DNA from: Ruminococcus sp.
GTDB taxonomy: Bacteria; Bacillota; Clostridia; Oscillospirales; Ruminococcaceae
DNA: 64,000 nucleotides
Assembly (NCBI GenBank): GCA_017542125.1
Contig: JAFXXU010000058.1
Location: 336,371-400,370 of the forward strand
Direction of reading: 5' to 3'
Position 1 is the stretch's first letter. Every line of letters starts with the position of its first letter. Shown here one piece after another: positions 44,281 through 54,000 of this stretch. Below the pieces are notes generated by a model. The model saw only the letters and a list, made by a program, of their open reading frames with translations. It was not told the origin of the DNA and searched no databases. The position numbers and the translations under genes are program-made.

Positions 44281-45146
44281 TTTGACATCACCCTTCCCGC
44301 AAAGGAGCTTTCCTTTGCAGCCTCGCCGCTTGACTCGGGAACAAGGCTGAGCATAAGCATCTTCTTAAGAGAATCCTTGGTGTAGCCTCTGGTGAGCTCG
44401 CCGTTCTCGGCTACGGAGATAGCTCCCGTCTCCTCAGAAACGACTATAACGATAGCATCGGAGTTCTCGCTCATGCCTATAGCCGCCCTGTGCCTTGAAC
44501 CCAGCTGCTTGTCAATAAGCTCCTCCTTCTGAGGCTTCGGCAGAAAGCATCCGGCAGCAAGGATATTTCCGTCTCTCAGTATGACCGCACCGTCGTGCAG
44601 AGGTGTGTTCGGGAAGAAGATGTTCCCAAGCACCGCCGCCGAGGGGGTACAGTTGAGCACAGTACCCGTGGCGATCTGCTCGCCCAGCTTGGTGGTCCTC
44701 TCAAATATTATGAGCGCACCCGTCTTGGTGGATGAAAGATCGGCAGAAGCCTCACAGACGGCATCTATACATTCTCTCATCTTGATAATGTTGTTTTCAT
44801 CCTCGCTGCTGCCGAATATCTGGAACCGGGTGAACCGCGTTCGTCCCATCTTTTCCAGAATACGCCGGAACTCCGGCTGGAACAGGATAATAATGGCGAG
44901 TATTCCCCACTGGAACAGCAGCTTCAGCAGATACCGCATCGTCTGTAATCTCAGGAAAACAGCGATCAGATAGAAGGCTATCATAAACAGTATGCCCTTT
45001 ACGAGCTGCTGAGCTCTGGTCTCCCTGATAAGCAGGATACCGTGATATATAAGAAATGTAAGGATAATGATATCAATGATATCGGATATCCGGATAGATT
45101 TGAAAACGTTCCACACTGAAAGCAGAGCGTCGGTGACAGCACCCAA
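44268..45146 (-). CDS. cdaA: Membrane diadenylate cyclase CdaA
   Basis: Condenses two ATP to c-di-AMP. About 292 residues: three membrane segments in the first 95 residues, a coiled linker, then the DisA_N domain with FERTTKLGE, LHDGAVILRD (catalytic DGA) and GSRHRAAIGMSE (RHR). I place the start at TTG 45146, eight bases after GGGGAG. The in-frame ATG at 45185 has no ribosome site and lies before a GCGGC/GCCGC hairpin. The C-terminal tail (about 30 residues) is non-conserved. Confidence 0.94.
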   Translation of the reverse strand: MGAVTDALLSVWNVFKSIRISDIIDIIILTFLIYHGILLIRETRAQQLVKGILFMIAFYLIAVFLRLQTMRYLLKLLFQWGILAIIILFQPEFRRILEKMGRTRFTRFQIFGSSEDENNIIKMRECIDAVCEASADLSSTKTGALIIFERTTKLGEQIATGTVLNCTPSAAVLGNIFFPNTPLHDGAVILRDGNILAAGCFLPKPQKEELIDKQLGSRHRAAIGMSENSDAIVIVVSEETGAISVAENGELTRGYTKDSLKKMLMLSLVPESSGEAAKESSFAGRVMSKWKK

Positions 45147-45188
45147 AATGATCACTCCCCGCGGCAAAGCCGCAAAATATGACAAATT

Positions 45189-45217
45189 GTTATAATTTTT
45201 ATCTCGTTGAACCGCAA
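45189..45217 (-). promoter_or_regulatory. Probable promoter of cdaA-cdaR
   Basis: TTGCGG (45212-45217), 17 bases, TATAAC (45189-45194) on the minus strand. Downstream in the leader, GCGGC and GCCGC (45161-45173) form a tight hairpin directly before the ribosome site at 45155-45160. Confidence 0.65.
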
Positions 45218-45284
45218 ATATGTATGCTTATAAATATTGTATCACATTTTCAATAAAAGTACAATAGCAAAATGCAAAAAAATC

Positions 45285-45318
45285 ATAAAAAAGCCCCCGT
45301 AATTTGCATACGGAGGCT
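45285..45318 (-). terminator. Terminator after the cysteine desulfurase gene
   Basis: Minus-strand AGCCTCCGTA/TACGGGGGCT (45309-45318, 45292-45301) with one G-T pair, followed by T6. Confidence 0.9.
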
Positions 45319-45322
45319 GTAA

Positions 45323-46441
45323 TCATATACTGAGAACGGCATCAGCCAGCATATCGGTCTGTCTGAGGGTGTTGAATACCGAGGGTGAAAATCTTACTGT
45401 TCCCTGGGAGGTGGTACCAAGAGCATCATGAGCGAGAGCCGCACATTGCAGCCCTCCCCTGAGGGCAAAGCCTTTCTCACTGAGCTTCATTGCTGCGATG
45501 TGTGAGCTGATATCCCCGATATTGAAGGACACTATGGGCAGATATTCCGCTTCGGAACGGTATATCCTGATATCCTTTCGCTCCGAGATACGGGTGATAA
45601 ACCTTGAACATAACTGCTGCTCGTGCTGCCTGATGCGTTCGGGGCCAAGTCTTGAAACATATCGTATCCCCTCCCCCAGCCCGATTATTCCTACGGTATT
45701 GAGGGTGCCGCTTTCAAGCCGCTCGGGAAGCTCCGAAGGCTGTTCAAGCAGCGCAGAATTAGTACCCGTCCCGCCCTCGATTATTGTAGAGAGCGGGTAT
45801 TCCCCGTTTGTGATAAGCAGCCCCGTACCCGTAGGGCCGTAAAGTGCCTTATGCCCGGAGGTGCATATGAAATCAAACCCGTCACTAAGCTTCAAATCAA
45901 TGATCCCCGCAGCCTGGGAGCAATCTGCTATAAAGCATATACCCTGTTCTTTGCATAGCTTCGCTATCCTTTTATAAGGCAGCACCCGCCCTGTAACATT
46001 TGATGCAACACAACAGCAGATGCATTTGGTATCCGGCCTGATTAGACGCCGGAAGCTGCGAAGCGTTTCTTCTTCATTGTCTGTGATCCTTGCGATGGAG
46101 AACTCTACCCCACGGCTCTCGGAAAGCGCATAAACAGGCCTTGAAACGGCGTTGTGTTCGTGGTCAGAGATTATCATATGCCCGCCGTACTGCATTATCC
46201 CCTTAATCGCCATATTTAGAGCATAGGTGCAGTTTACCGTAAATGCAACGTTCTCGGTCTCTGCTCCGAAGAACTCCGCCGCTGCCGCTCTGACCTCAAA
46301 GACCTTCTGCGCCGCCTGCATAGAAAGCTCATGGCCGCTCCTGCCGGGATTCCCGCCGTACTTCTTCACCGCTTCGGAAACAGCACGCCTGACGCTTTCT
46401 GGCTTCGGGAATGTAGTTGCGGAATTATCGAAATTTATCAT
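45323..46441 (-). CDS. Cysteine desulfurase family protein (class V aminotransferase)
   Basis: 372-residue PLP enzyme. Key features: FDNSATTFPKPESV start, ISDHEHNAV, FIADCSQAAG (PLP-binding Asp), CTSGHKALYGPTG (Schiff-base Lys) and the C-terminal RGGLQCAALAH loop with a plausible catalytic cysteine. It resembles the subgroup of cysteine desulfurase-like proteins linked to selenium or sulfur transfer rather than IscS/SufS. The next upstream gene is DUF3343, a known partner. No strong ribosome site precedes the ATG. Confidence 0.88.
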   Translation of the reverse strand: MINFDNSATTFPKPESVRRAVSEAVKKYGGNPGRSGHELSMQAAQKVFEVRAAAAEFFGAETENVAFTVNCTYALNMAIKGIMQYGGHMIISDHEHNAVSRPVYALSESRGVEFSIARITDNEEETLRSFRRLIRPDTKCICCCVASNVTGRVLPYKRIAKLCKEQGICFIADCSQAAGIIDLKLSDGFDFICTSGHKALYGPTGTGLLITNGEYPLSTIIEGGTGTNSALLEQPSELPERLESGTLNTVGIIGLGEGIRYVSRLGPERIRQHEQQLCSRFITRISERKDIRIYRSEAEYLPIVSFNIGDISSHIAAMKLSEKGFALRGGLQCAALAHDALGTTSQGTVRFSPSVFNTLRQTDMLADAVLSI

Positions 46442-46519
46442 AGTTATACGGTTCGTGCCGAAAAAGCCAGCCGCTCCAACGGCACGAACGCGCCCCCTTC
46501 CCTATACCGAAGCGGCATA

Positions 46520-46735
46520 TCATATCTCATAGCTTTGCTTGTGAGGTATCCTGTTCTTATCAAGCAGGGCAACAGCCTTTTCGATATCCCCTCTTACCGA
46601 GAGCGAATAACCGCAGCCGCTGCCGATATTTTTCGGAGTCCTGACCACATCGCATCGGATGCCGCTTGCTGTACAGAGCTCCTTTGCCTTCATCGCATAG
46701 GTGATAGAGGTCATAGCAATCATTGTTTTCTTCAT
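46520..46735 (-). CDS. DUF3343 putative Se/S carrier-like protein
   Basis: 71-residue protein. TYAMKAKELC, PKNIGSGCGYSLSV and a C-terminal IPHKQSYEI match DUF3343, a small family proposed to carry sulfur or selenium for a partner desulfurase. The cysteine in GCGY is the expected carrier residue. It is 78 bases upstream of the desulfurase-like gene in the same orientation. Start uncertain: ATG at 46735 fits the family length, although AGGAG is about 14 bases away. Confidence 0.75.
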   Translation of the reverse strand: MKKTMIAMTSITYAMKAKELCTASGIRCDVVRTPKNIGSGCGYSLSVRGDIEKAVALLDKNRIPHKQSYEI

Positions 46736-46811
46736 TCTTTCACTCTTTCTCCTCTGCCATATGACCGACACCTTATACTATGCTGCGCCGGGTGAAAAGG
46801 TCAATGAGCAT

Positions 46812-46846
46812 ACAGAAAGCCCGCAAGGGACTATCCCCTGCGGGCT
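46812..46846 (-). terminator. Terminator after the ABC exporter genes
   Basis: AGCCCGCA/TGCGGGCT stem (46818-46846) with inner GGGGATAGTCCC pairing on the minus strand, followed by TTCTG. The T-run is short. Confidence 0.65.
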
Positions 46847-46854
46847 GTTGATTA

Positions 46855-48606
46855 TCAGACCTCAAACTGTGAGTTGTAAAGCTTTGAATAGAAGCCGTTA
46901 GCCGAGAGCAGCTCTTTATGAGTACCCTGCTCCACTATATGACCCGAATCCATAACTATAATGCTGTCAGCCTCACGGATGGTCGAGAGGCGGTGAGCGA
47001 TGATAAAACTTGTTCTGCCCTTCATCATCTCGGCAAATGTCTGCTGAATGAGTATCTCGGTACGGGTATCTATCGAGGATGTCGCCTCATCAAGGATCAG
47101 CACCGGCGGCAGCGAGAGCATTATCCTTGCGATACAAAGCAGCTGCTTCTGTCCCTGTGACAAAGAACCGCCCTCATTGGTTATGACCGTATCGTAGCCC
47201 TGTGGCAGACGCTTGATGAAGCTGTGGCAGTGAGCGGATTTTGCCGCTGCGGTTATTTCCTCCAATGTTGCATCCGGCTTGCCGTAAGAGAGGTTTTCGC
47301 GGATAGTCCCCGTCTTTAGCCAGGTCTCCTGCAATACCATACCGTACTGTGAGCGGAGCGAGGAACGTGTGCAGCTGTTTATAGGTACCTCACCGAGGGA
47401 GATTACGCCGTCGGTAACGTCATAGAACCTCATCAGAAGATTTATGAATGTAGTCTTTCCGCAGCCGGTGGGTCCTACTATTGCTATATGCTGCCCCGGC
47501 TTGACATCCAGGGAGAAGCTCTCAATGAGCGGGACATCCGGTGAATAAGAGAAGAACACCTTCTCGGCTCTGAGCGAGCCGTCGGTACCGTTCAGCAGGA
47601 CAGCATCCTCGGGATCGGGAGCCTCGGGCTTTTCCTCGATAACATCCAACGCCCGCCTTGCCGCTGCAAGTGCGCTCTGCAGCTCGGTAATAACGCCGGA
47701 TATCTCATTGAAAGGCTTGGTGTACTGATTTGCATAGGTCAGAAAGCAGGATAGCTGCCCCACTGTAAACGCCCCGCCGATAGCAGTAAAAGCTCCGATA
47801 ATGCCCACAAAGCTGTAAACAAGGCCGTTTATGAATCTGGTGCAGGGATTGGTCAGCGACGAGAAGAAAACAGCCCTTACCCAGACGTGCCTTAGATCCT
47901 GATTGAGCTTTTCAAACCTTTCCTCGGCTTCCTCCTCGTAGGAGAATGCCTTTACAGCCTTGCCGCTGCCTATCATTTCATCAACCAGTGCTGTTAGCTC
48001 TCCTCTGGCTTCTGTCTGGCGCCGGAACAGCCTGAATGTATTCCGCGAGATGAACCTCGCAACGAACAGCGAGAGCGGAGTGATGAATACCACCACGAGA
48101 GTGATCTTCACATTGATAGTCAGCATAAAGATCAGCGTGCCGAAAATAGTGACAATTCCGGTGAACAGCTGTGTAAAGCCCATAAGCAAGCCGTCGGATA
48201 CATTCTCGATATCGGATACCAGCCTGCTGATCATATCGCCCTGCTTGCAGCGGTCGATATATGAGAGCGGGAGCTTCTGCAGGTTTGAAAAGGCGTCGTT
48301 GCGCAGATCGCGAACGGTGCAGTAGGACACCTTATTTGTGCAGAGTGTCATCAGCCATTGCGCCAGACCCGCCGCGCCGATAACAATTCCCAGCTTGAAC
48401 AGTATCTTAGCAACGCCCTCAAAGTCCACATTGCCCTTGGTAACGATAATGTCGATAGCATCGCCGACGAGTATAGGTGCATATAGCGTGGCAGAAACGG
48501 TTATAACCGCAAATATCAGCGAGATCACCAGCAGTTGCCGGTAGGGTCTGACATAGCGGAGCAGGGGCTTCAATACTGAGCTTTCTTTCTTGCTTTGCTT
48601 ACTCAT
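46855..48606 (-). CDS. ABC exporter half-transporter, canonical ATPase subunit
   Basis: 583 residues: six membrane helices (residues about 30-320) and one nucleotide-binding domain with GPTGCGKTT, signature LSQGQ, Walker B LILDEATSSID with catalytic Glu, and H-loop IAHRLST. It pairs with the adjacent ABC gene as a heterodimeric exporter of the BmrCD/LmrCD type. Substrate unknown (drugs, peptides or lipids). The ATG at 48606 overlaps the stop of the upstream ABC gene by eight bases (ATGAGTAA). Confidence 0.9.
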   Translation of the reverse strand: MSKQSKKESSVLKPLLRYVRPYRQLLVISLIFAVITVSATLYAPILVGDAIDIIVTKGNVDFEGVAKILFKLGIVIGAAGLAQWLMTLCTNKVSYCTVRDLRNDAFSNLQKLPLSYIDRCKQGDMISRLVSDIENVSDGLLMGFTQLFTGIVTIFGTLIFMLTINVKITLVVVFITPLSLFVARFISRNTFRLFRRQTEARGELTALVDEMIGSGKAVKAFSYEEEAEERFEKLNQDLRHVWVRAVFFSSLTNPCTRFINGLVYSFVGIIGAFTAIGGAFTVGQLSCFLTYANQYTKPFNEISGVITELQSALAAARRALDVIEEKPEAPDPEDAVLLNGTDGSLRAEKVFFSYSPDVPLIESFSLDVKPGQHIAIVGPTGCGKTTFINLLMRFYDVTDGVISLGEVPINSCTRSSLRSQYGMVLQETWLKTGTIRENLSYGKPDATLEEITAAAKSAHCHSFIKRLPQGYDTVITNEGGSLSQGQKQLLCIARIMLSLPPVLILDEATSSIDTRTEILIQQTFAEMMKGRTSFIIAHRLSTIREADSIIVMDSGHIVEQGTHKELLSANGFYSKLYNSQFEV

Positions 48607-50341
48607 TATCCGCACCTCCCCTGTCGTTATACTGCTGGGAGACACAGATCTCATTATATATGCTGCATTCCTTCAGGAGCTGTTCGTGAGTTCCCTCACC
48701 AACGATCTCTCCGTCGTCAAGGACAAGTATCTTATCTGCCCGGCGAATGGATGAAACTCTCTGGGAGACGATAAATACGGTCATACCCTCGGTCTTTTCA
48801 GCAATAGCTTTCCTCAGAGCGGCATCGGTGGCAAGATCGAGCGCCGAGGCCGAGTCGTCAAGGATAAGTATATCCGGGCTGCCGACAAGAGCTCTGGCAA
48901 TTGTGAGCCTCTGCCGCTGACCGCCGGAGAGATTCTTGCCCCCGGCTACGATCATATGATCCAGCTTATCCTGCTTGGCGGTAACGAAATCAAGAGCCTG
49001 AGCGATATCGAGCGCCCGGTAAAGCTCCTCATCTGAGGCATCCTTTTTGCGGTAGCGGAGGTTTTCTGCAACTGTCCCTCTGAATAGCTCGGCCTTCTGC
49101 GGAACATAGCCTATCCTGCCGCGAAGCTGTGAAAAGGGGTATTTACCCACATCGTTCCCGCAGACCCTGACGCTGCCCTCGCCCACCTCATAAAATCGTG
49201 GAATAAGGCTGACAAGCGTAGACTTACCGCAGCCGGTACCGCCGATAATGCCTATTGTCTGGCCCTTGTCAGCTGTAAAGGAAATATGCTTTAAGGCGTA
49301 TTCGCTGTTCTGATGATAGGAGTAGGATACATTATCGAACTCTACTGCGGGTGCACCCGGGTCATCCTGCTGTTCTGTGTTCCCCTCATCAGTGAAGGAA
49401 GGCTTTACATCAAATACCTCATTGATCCTGATAGAAGAAGCCTGTGCCCTCGTAAGCGATGTCACAAGGATAGCAACAGCCAGCAAAGCCAGCAATATCT
49501 GATTCATATAACTGATCAGAGCGATGAGCTCGCCCTGAGTAATGCTGCCGGTATCAACATTTATACCGCCGAACCAGATGATAGCTATGATGGCGATATA
49601 TACGATCACAAATGTAAAGGGATTGGTGATCGCCGAGATCTTTCCGGCCTTTAGCTGAAGATCCAGCAGATCCCTGGCGTTCTCTTCAAAGGCCTCATTT
49701 TCCTTATCCTGGCGGGAGAATGCTCTGATAACTCTGACACCGGAGATATTCTCACCCACCATAAGTGTAGTCTTATCCAGCTTCTTCTGTATCCGTTTGA
49801 ACATCGGCACCGTCTTTTTCATTACGAAAAAGATAACCAGTGCAAGCAGGGGCGATGCTACCAGGAATATCAGAGTAAGCTTTACCGAAACGGTAAATGC
49901 CATTATAACTGCACCCACTACGATGAACGGTGATCGCAGGAAAAGTCTGAGCAGCATATTGATACCTGTCTGCGCCTGATTGACATCAACTGTCATTCTC
50001 GATACAAGGGTAGAGGGACCCAGGCTGTCGATCTCCTTGTGAGTAAGAGTATTGATATGGTGGAAAAGATCCCGCCGCAGCTCTGTTCCGAAACCCAGCG
50101 AAGCCCTTGCCGCAAAAAACTGAGCGGTCAGCGAAGCAGCCAGCCCCAGCACTCCCAACACCACCAGGACTATACCCATTTTTACGATATAGCTGCTGTC
50201 GTTATTTGCGATACCTACATCTATTATATTAGCCATTACAAGGGGCACGGCAAGCTCAAAGCAAGCCTCTGTCAGCTTGAACAGGGGCCCCAGTATGCTT
50301 TGCAGCTTGTAATGCCTGAGATAACGGAATAGTTTTATCAT
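48599..50341 (-). CDS. ABC exporter half-transporter with degenerate ATPase site
   Basis: 580 residues: transmembrane domain (about 10-300) and NBD with GGTGCGKST, LSGGQRQRL, and Walker B ILILDDSASALD, where the catalytic Glu is Asp. The switch histidine is Gln (VSQRVSS). Such residue changes in one subunit are typical of heterodimeric exporters with one degenerate site. First gene of the two-gene operon, with its own promoter and GAGG ribosome site. Confidence 0.92.
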   Translation of the reverse strand: MIKLFRYLRHYKLQSILGPLFKLTEACFELAVPLVMANIIDVGIANNDSSYIVKMGIVLVVLGVLGLAASLTAQFFAARASLGFGTELRRDLFHHINTLTHKEIDSLGPSTLVSRMTVDVNQAQTGINMLLRLFLRSPFIVVGAVIMAFTVSVKLTLIFLVASPLLALVIFFVMKKTVPMFKRIQKKLDKTTLMVGENISGVRVIRAFSRQDKENEAFEENARDLLDLQLKAGKISAITNPFTFVIVYIAIIAIIWFGGINVDTGSITQGELIALISYMNQILLALLAVAILVTSLTRAQASSIRINEVFDVKPSFTDEGNTEQQDDPGAPAVEFDNVSYSYHQNSEYALKHISFTADKGQTIGIIGGTGCGKSTLVSLIPRFYEVGEGSVRVCGNDVGKYPFSQLRGRIGYVPQKAELFRGTVAENLRYRKKDASDEELYRALDIAQALDFVTAKQDKLDHMIVAGGKNLSGGQRQRLTIARALVGSPDILILDDSASALDLATDAALRKAIAEKTEGMTVFIVSQRVSSIRRADKILVLDDGEIVGEGTHEQLLKECSIYNEICVSQQYNDRGGADNE

Positions 50342-50388
50342 TTTTAAGCCTCGTTTAAGTTAAAGGTAGTATACTTGATACATATACA

Positions 50389-50417
50389 ATTATAGCATAT
50401 CAGTTTGACATCCGCAA
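50389..50417 (-). promoter_or_regulatory. SigA promoter of the ABC exporter operon
   Basis: TTGCGG (50412-50417), 17 bases, TATAAT (50389-50394) with an extended TGC before the -10, on the minus strand. The leader contains GTATACTTGATAC-type symmetry (around 50369-50381) that could be an operator, with no regulator gene nearby. Confidence 0.75.
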
Positions 50418-50484
50418 GGATAGAATTATTTCTTAAAAAAGTTTTAAATATAAATAAATAGATAGAAAAGTTGTGGAAAAATAT

Positions 50485-50502
50485 GATCTGTTATGCTATA
50501 AT
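50485..50502 (+). promoter_or_regulatory. Extended -10 promoter of the PAP2 gene
   Basis: TGCTATAAT immediately before the gene, with a poor -35 region. It lies about 20 bases before the start codon and is divergent from the ABC promoter. Confidence 0.6.
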
Positions 50503-50522
50503 ACGCTATGGGAGGTCTGCCG

Positions 50523-51083
50523 ATGAATGCTATTACCGAATTTGACCTGTCTGTACTGCACAGCCTGGAAACTATACGAAATGAAGTTCTAACCTTCATT
50601 CTGAGGGTATTTACCCATCTTGCCGACGCCGGCATATTCTGGATACTGCTATGCGCAGCTATGCTTATCTACCCCAAGACCCGAAAGATCGGTTTTTACG
50701 CTGCGGTAGCGCTGGCTCTGCAAGCCATATTGGGCGAGGCGATATTAAAACACATCGTCTGCCGGGAGAGGCCTTATTACTATGAGCCGTGGATAGACAC
50801 TATAATCAACCGCCCCATAACCTACTCATTCCCATCGGGGCATACCTCATCAAGCGCAGCGGTTGCTCTGTCAGTATTTATACAGAACAGGAAGATGGGT
50901 GCTCCGCTTATAGTAATCGCGCTGCTGGTGGCGTTTTCGAGAGTCTACTTCATGGTGCATTACCCGACAGATGTTATCTGCGGAATAATCCTCGGATGCC
51001 TCTGTGCTGTTATTACATTTTTCATTCTCGGATACATCCTGAAAAAGTACCACGTTCCGTTTATAACGCAAAAAGACCGCTGA
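50523..51083 (+). CDS. PAP2-family phosphatase
   Basis: 186-residue membrane phosphatase with the three lipid-phosphatase motifs: KHIVCRERP, FPSGHTSSSAA and SRVYFMVHYPTD. Five or six membrane segments. Likely substrates are undecaprenyl diphosphate or phosphatidic acid; sequence alone cannot choose. The ATG at 50523 follows GGGAGG by seven bases; the in-frame ATG at 50508 precedes that site. One of the few plus-strand genes in the window. Confidence 0.9.
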   Translation: MNAITEFDLSVLHSLETIRNEVLTFILRVFTHLADAGIFWILLCAAMLIYPKTRKIGFYAAVALALQAILGEAILKHIVCRERPYYYEPWIDTIINRPITYSFPSGHTSSSAAVALSVFIQNRKMGAPLIVIALLVAFSRVYFMVHYPTDVICGIILGCLCAVITFFILGYILKKYHVPFITQKDR

Positions 51084-51098
51084 TGCGGTCTTTTTTGT
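51067..51098 (+). terminator. Bidirectional terminator between the PAP2 gene and addA
   Basis: AAGACCGC/GCGGTCTT stem with a TGAT loop (51074-51093), A-run before and T-run after, serving both converging genes. Confidence 0.9.
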
Positions 51099-54000
51099 TA
51101 CAGCTTGATCTCAACGCCCTCATTGAGCCTGAATGAATAGATATAGCAGGATTTTACAGGCTTGTCCAGTATAAGATCGAGGGCTGCTTTATAAAGCTCC
51201 AGCTGGGTCTTGTAGGTGTAGAGCTGACTAACATCGGTGACGTTATCCGTCTTGTAATCTATCAGGATATAGCCGTCGCCCTCTTCAAAAATGCAGTCGG
51301 AAACGCCCTGGAGCATAGAGCCCTTCGAGAGATAGTCGGAATACTTATCACCGAGCCCGAGCTCGTCATAACCGACAAGGAATTTCTTCTCCCGAAGCAC
51401 CTGCGGCGAATTTCTGACACGCTTGTAAAACTCTCCGGAAAAGAACTTTTCAACCGCTCCGACGTATACGCCCAATGCCTCCTTCTCGGTAAAGAAACCC
51501 TCCGAGACCAGTCTTTCAAGCTCGCCCTTAACGCTCTTCTCGGCGGAAGCATAGTCTGCAAGCTCCATAAAGAGATGAGTATAGGTGCCCTTCTGTGCTG
51601 AGCTCAGCCTGTCGAGCTGTTCGGAAAGCTTTGGGAGCGAGGGGTAGAATTCCGGGTTCTTATCGCCGTATTCTTTAGCTTTCTGTGCCGAGACTATCTC
51701 CGTTACCGTCATTTTTGAAGCAGCGGGCTCCGCCTTATCGTTTTCCTTTCGGAGGAAGCCTTTCAGAAGCTCTTCAAGGGTCTTGCTGATGACAGTACCG
51801 TTATAGAATTCCACATTCTCACTGTCAGCGTCATCATCGGGGATAAAGTCGGTATAGATGATATTGGCTTTATCGGCTGTTCTCGGGATATTCTCGGAGA
51901 TACCGAACCTTTCAAGCAGAGGCTCGCTGCCTTCACAGCAAATGAGCGCCGCAAGTATCCACCCGAGATAGCTGTTCTGCTCTCTGACTATCCTTGAGTT
52001 GACTCCTCCCGCCTGGGAGATCGCCGAAGCAAGAGATACAGCAAGCGCCTGCGTCTTTGATTCGCCTTTTTTGCTGTGCTTAAAAGGTATTGGGATTATC
52101 AGGCGCTCTCGCGCTCTGGTCATCGCCACATACAGCAGGCGCATTTCCTCGCTGAGAAGCTGATCTCTTCCTATGGCCACAAGTGCTGCATGGGCTGCGG
52201 TCTCGGTCTTTTTGAGAGACTTGCGGTCGAACAGGATAAGCCCTGCGCCAGCATACTCGTCAAGCAGAAGAACATCGCTCAGGTCATCCGTGCGGAACTG
52301 CTTTGAGATACCGCAGAGAAACACAAAGGGGAATTCAAGCCCTTTTGAGGAATGTATGGTCTTTACAACTACGCTGTCCTTGTCCTCAACGGTAGTGACC
52401 GCCTGAATAAGATCCCTGCCGCACTCGGTCACGGATTCAAGATAGCGTATAAACCCTGAAACGGATCCGTCGCTGTTTTCCTGATAGGCTGCAGCGTATT
52501 CCAGCAGCAGACGCAGATTAGCTCTTTTCTGCTTGCTGTTCTCATAGGAGGAAGCAGCTGCGACAATCTCTGTCTCGTCATATATCCTGCGGATAAGCCT
52601 GGTAACGGTCATTCCCGCGGAATAGAAGCCAAGCCTCGAGACAAGCTCCCTGGCAGACCTGCATTTTTCTTCAAGTACGCTGTCGCCTGTTTCAGGCTTA
52701 ACGATCTTTTTATCGCTGCTCTTGTCATCCTCCTCATCATCCCTGCCGATGGCAGATATGATCTGATAAAGATGATCCCAGCCGCCCTCCTTGCGCTTGC
52801 AGAGGATGCGCAGCCTTGCCAGCTCATCGGAGGTGAAGCCCATAAGAGGCGAAAGCATTACTGCAGCCATGGGTATGTCCTTCATAGGATTGTCTATGAC
52901 CTTTAAAAGACTTAGCATCAGGCTGATCTCGCGGGAGCGAAGATAACCGGAGCTCTTCTCTGCTGATACCTTTAAGCCGTATCTACCCAGGGTATCTGTA
53001 AGAGAGGCAGCAGAATCACCGCTGCGGTAAAGAACACAGAAATCCCCCGCCCTGCAGGGACGGTAGCTCTCGGTCTGAGTGTCGTAAACCAGCTCTCCGC
53101 TGTCAAGGATCTCCCTTATCCGTTTTGCGATGGCAAGGTTTTCATCAGGAGTGGTAACTGTACCGCTGCCCTCGCTGCTGTCATCCGGCTCACCGTCGAT
53201 GAAAAGTATCTCCGTAGCAGGATCCTCACCCTCGTACTTAGCCCCAAGGTGCAGTCTTTCGCCGCCGGTATATTCCACCTCGCCGATAGTCTCGCTCATT
53301 ATCTGTGAGAAGATCATATTCACGAATTTCAGGATGTTTTCACGGCTCCTGTAATTATGCTTCAGTTCAACAAGACGGAGCTTCTCCGCGTTTTCAGGCT
53401 GGGAGGCCGCTGCTCTTGCGTTGATGAAAAGCCGCGGGTTTGAAAGCCTGAATTTATAGATCGATTGTTTGACATCACCCACCACGAACACATTTTTGCC
53501 CAGAACAGTAAGATCATCCGTGTCCGAGAGCGCCTTGAAGATAAGCTCCTGGAGGTTGTTTACATCCTGGAATTCATCTATGAGTATGATCATGTACTCG
53601 CCGGAAGAGACCAGCTCCTGAGCAAAGGGAGTACGCTCGGTGATGCCCTTCTCGCGATGGACCAGCAGGCTGAGCGCCATGATCTCCACATCCGAGAATT
53701 CAAGGGCGTTCTTCCTGAGCTTTTCGTCATAAGCAAGCCTTGAAGCAATATCGGAATACAGCTTCAAGCCCTTGAAAACCTCCGCAGAGAGCTTCATCGG
53801 GGTCTCAATGTCTCTGCCCAGCTTAGCCATCCCGCTGACAATCTTTCCGAAAGTTTTCTTCGATTCCTCTCTGATCTGACCGATCTCGGTAAACAAAGCC
53901 AGAAGCTCCGGGGAATAGTCATTCTTCTTCGGCGGCGTTTTCTTAAATGACCCGAAATCATATTCAGCACGGGCATACATCATAGCCCAATCGCCGTTTT

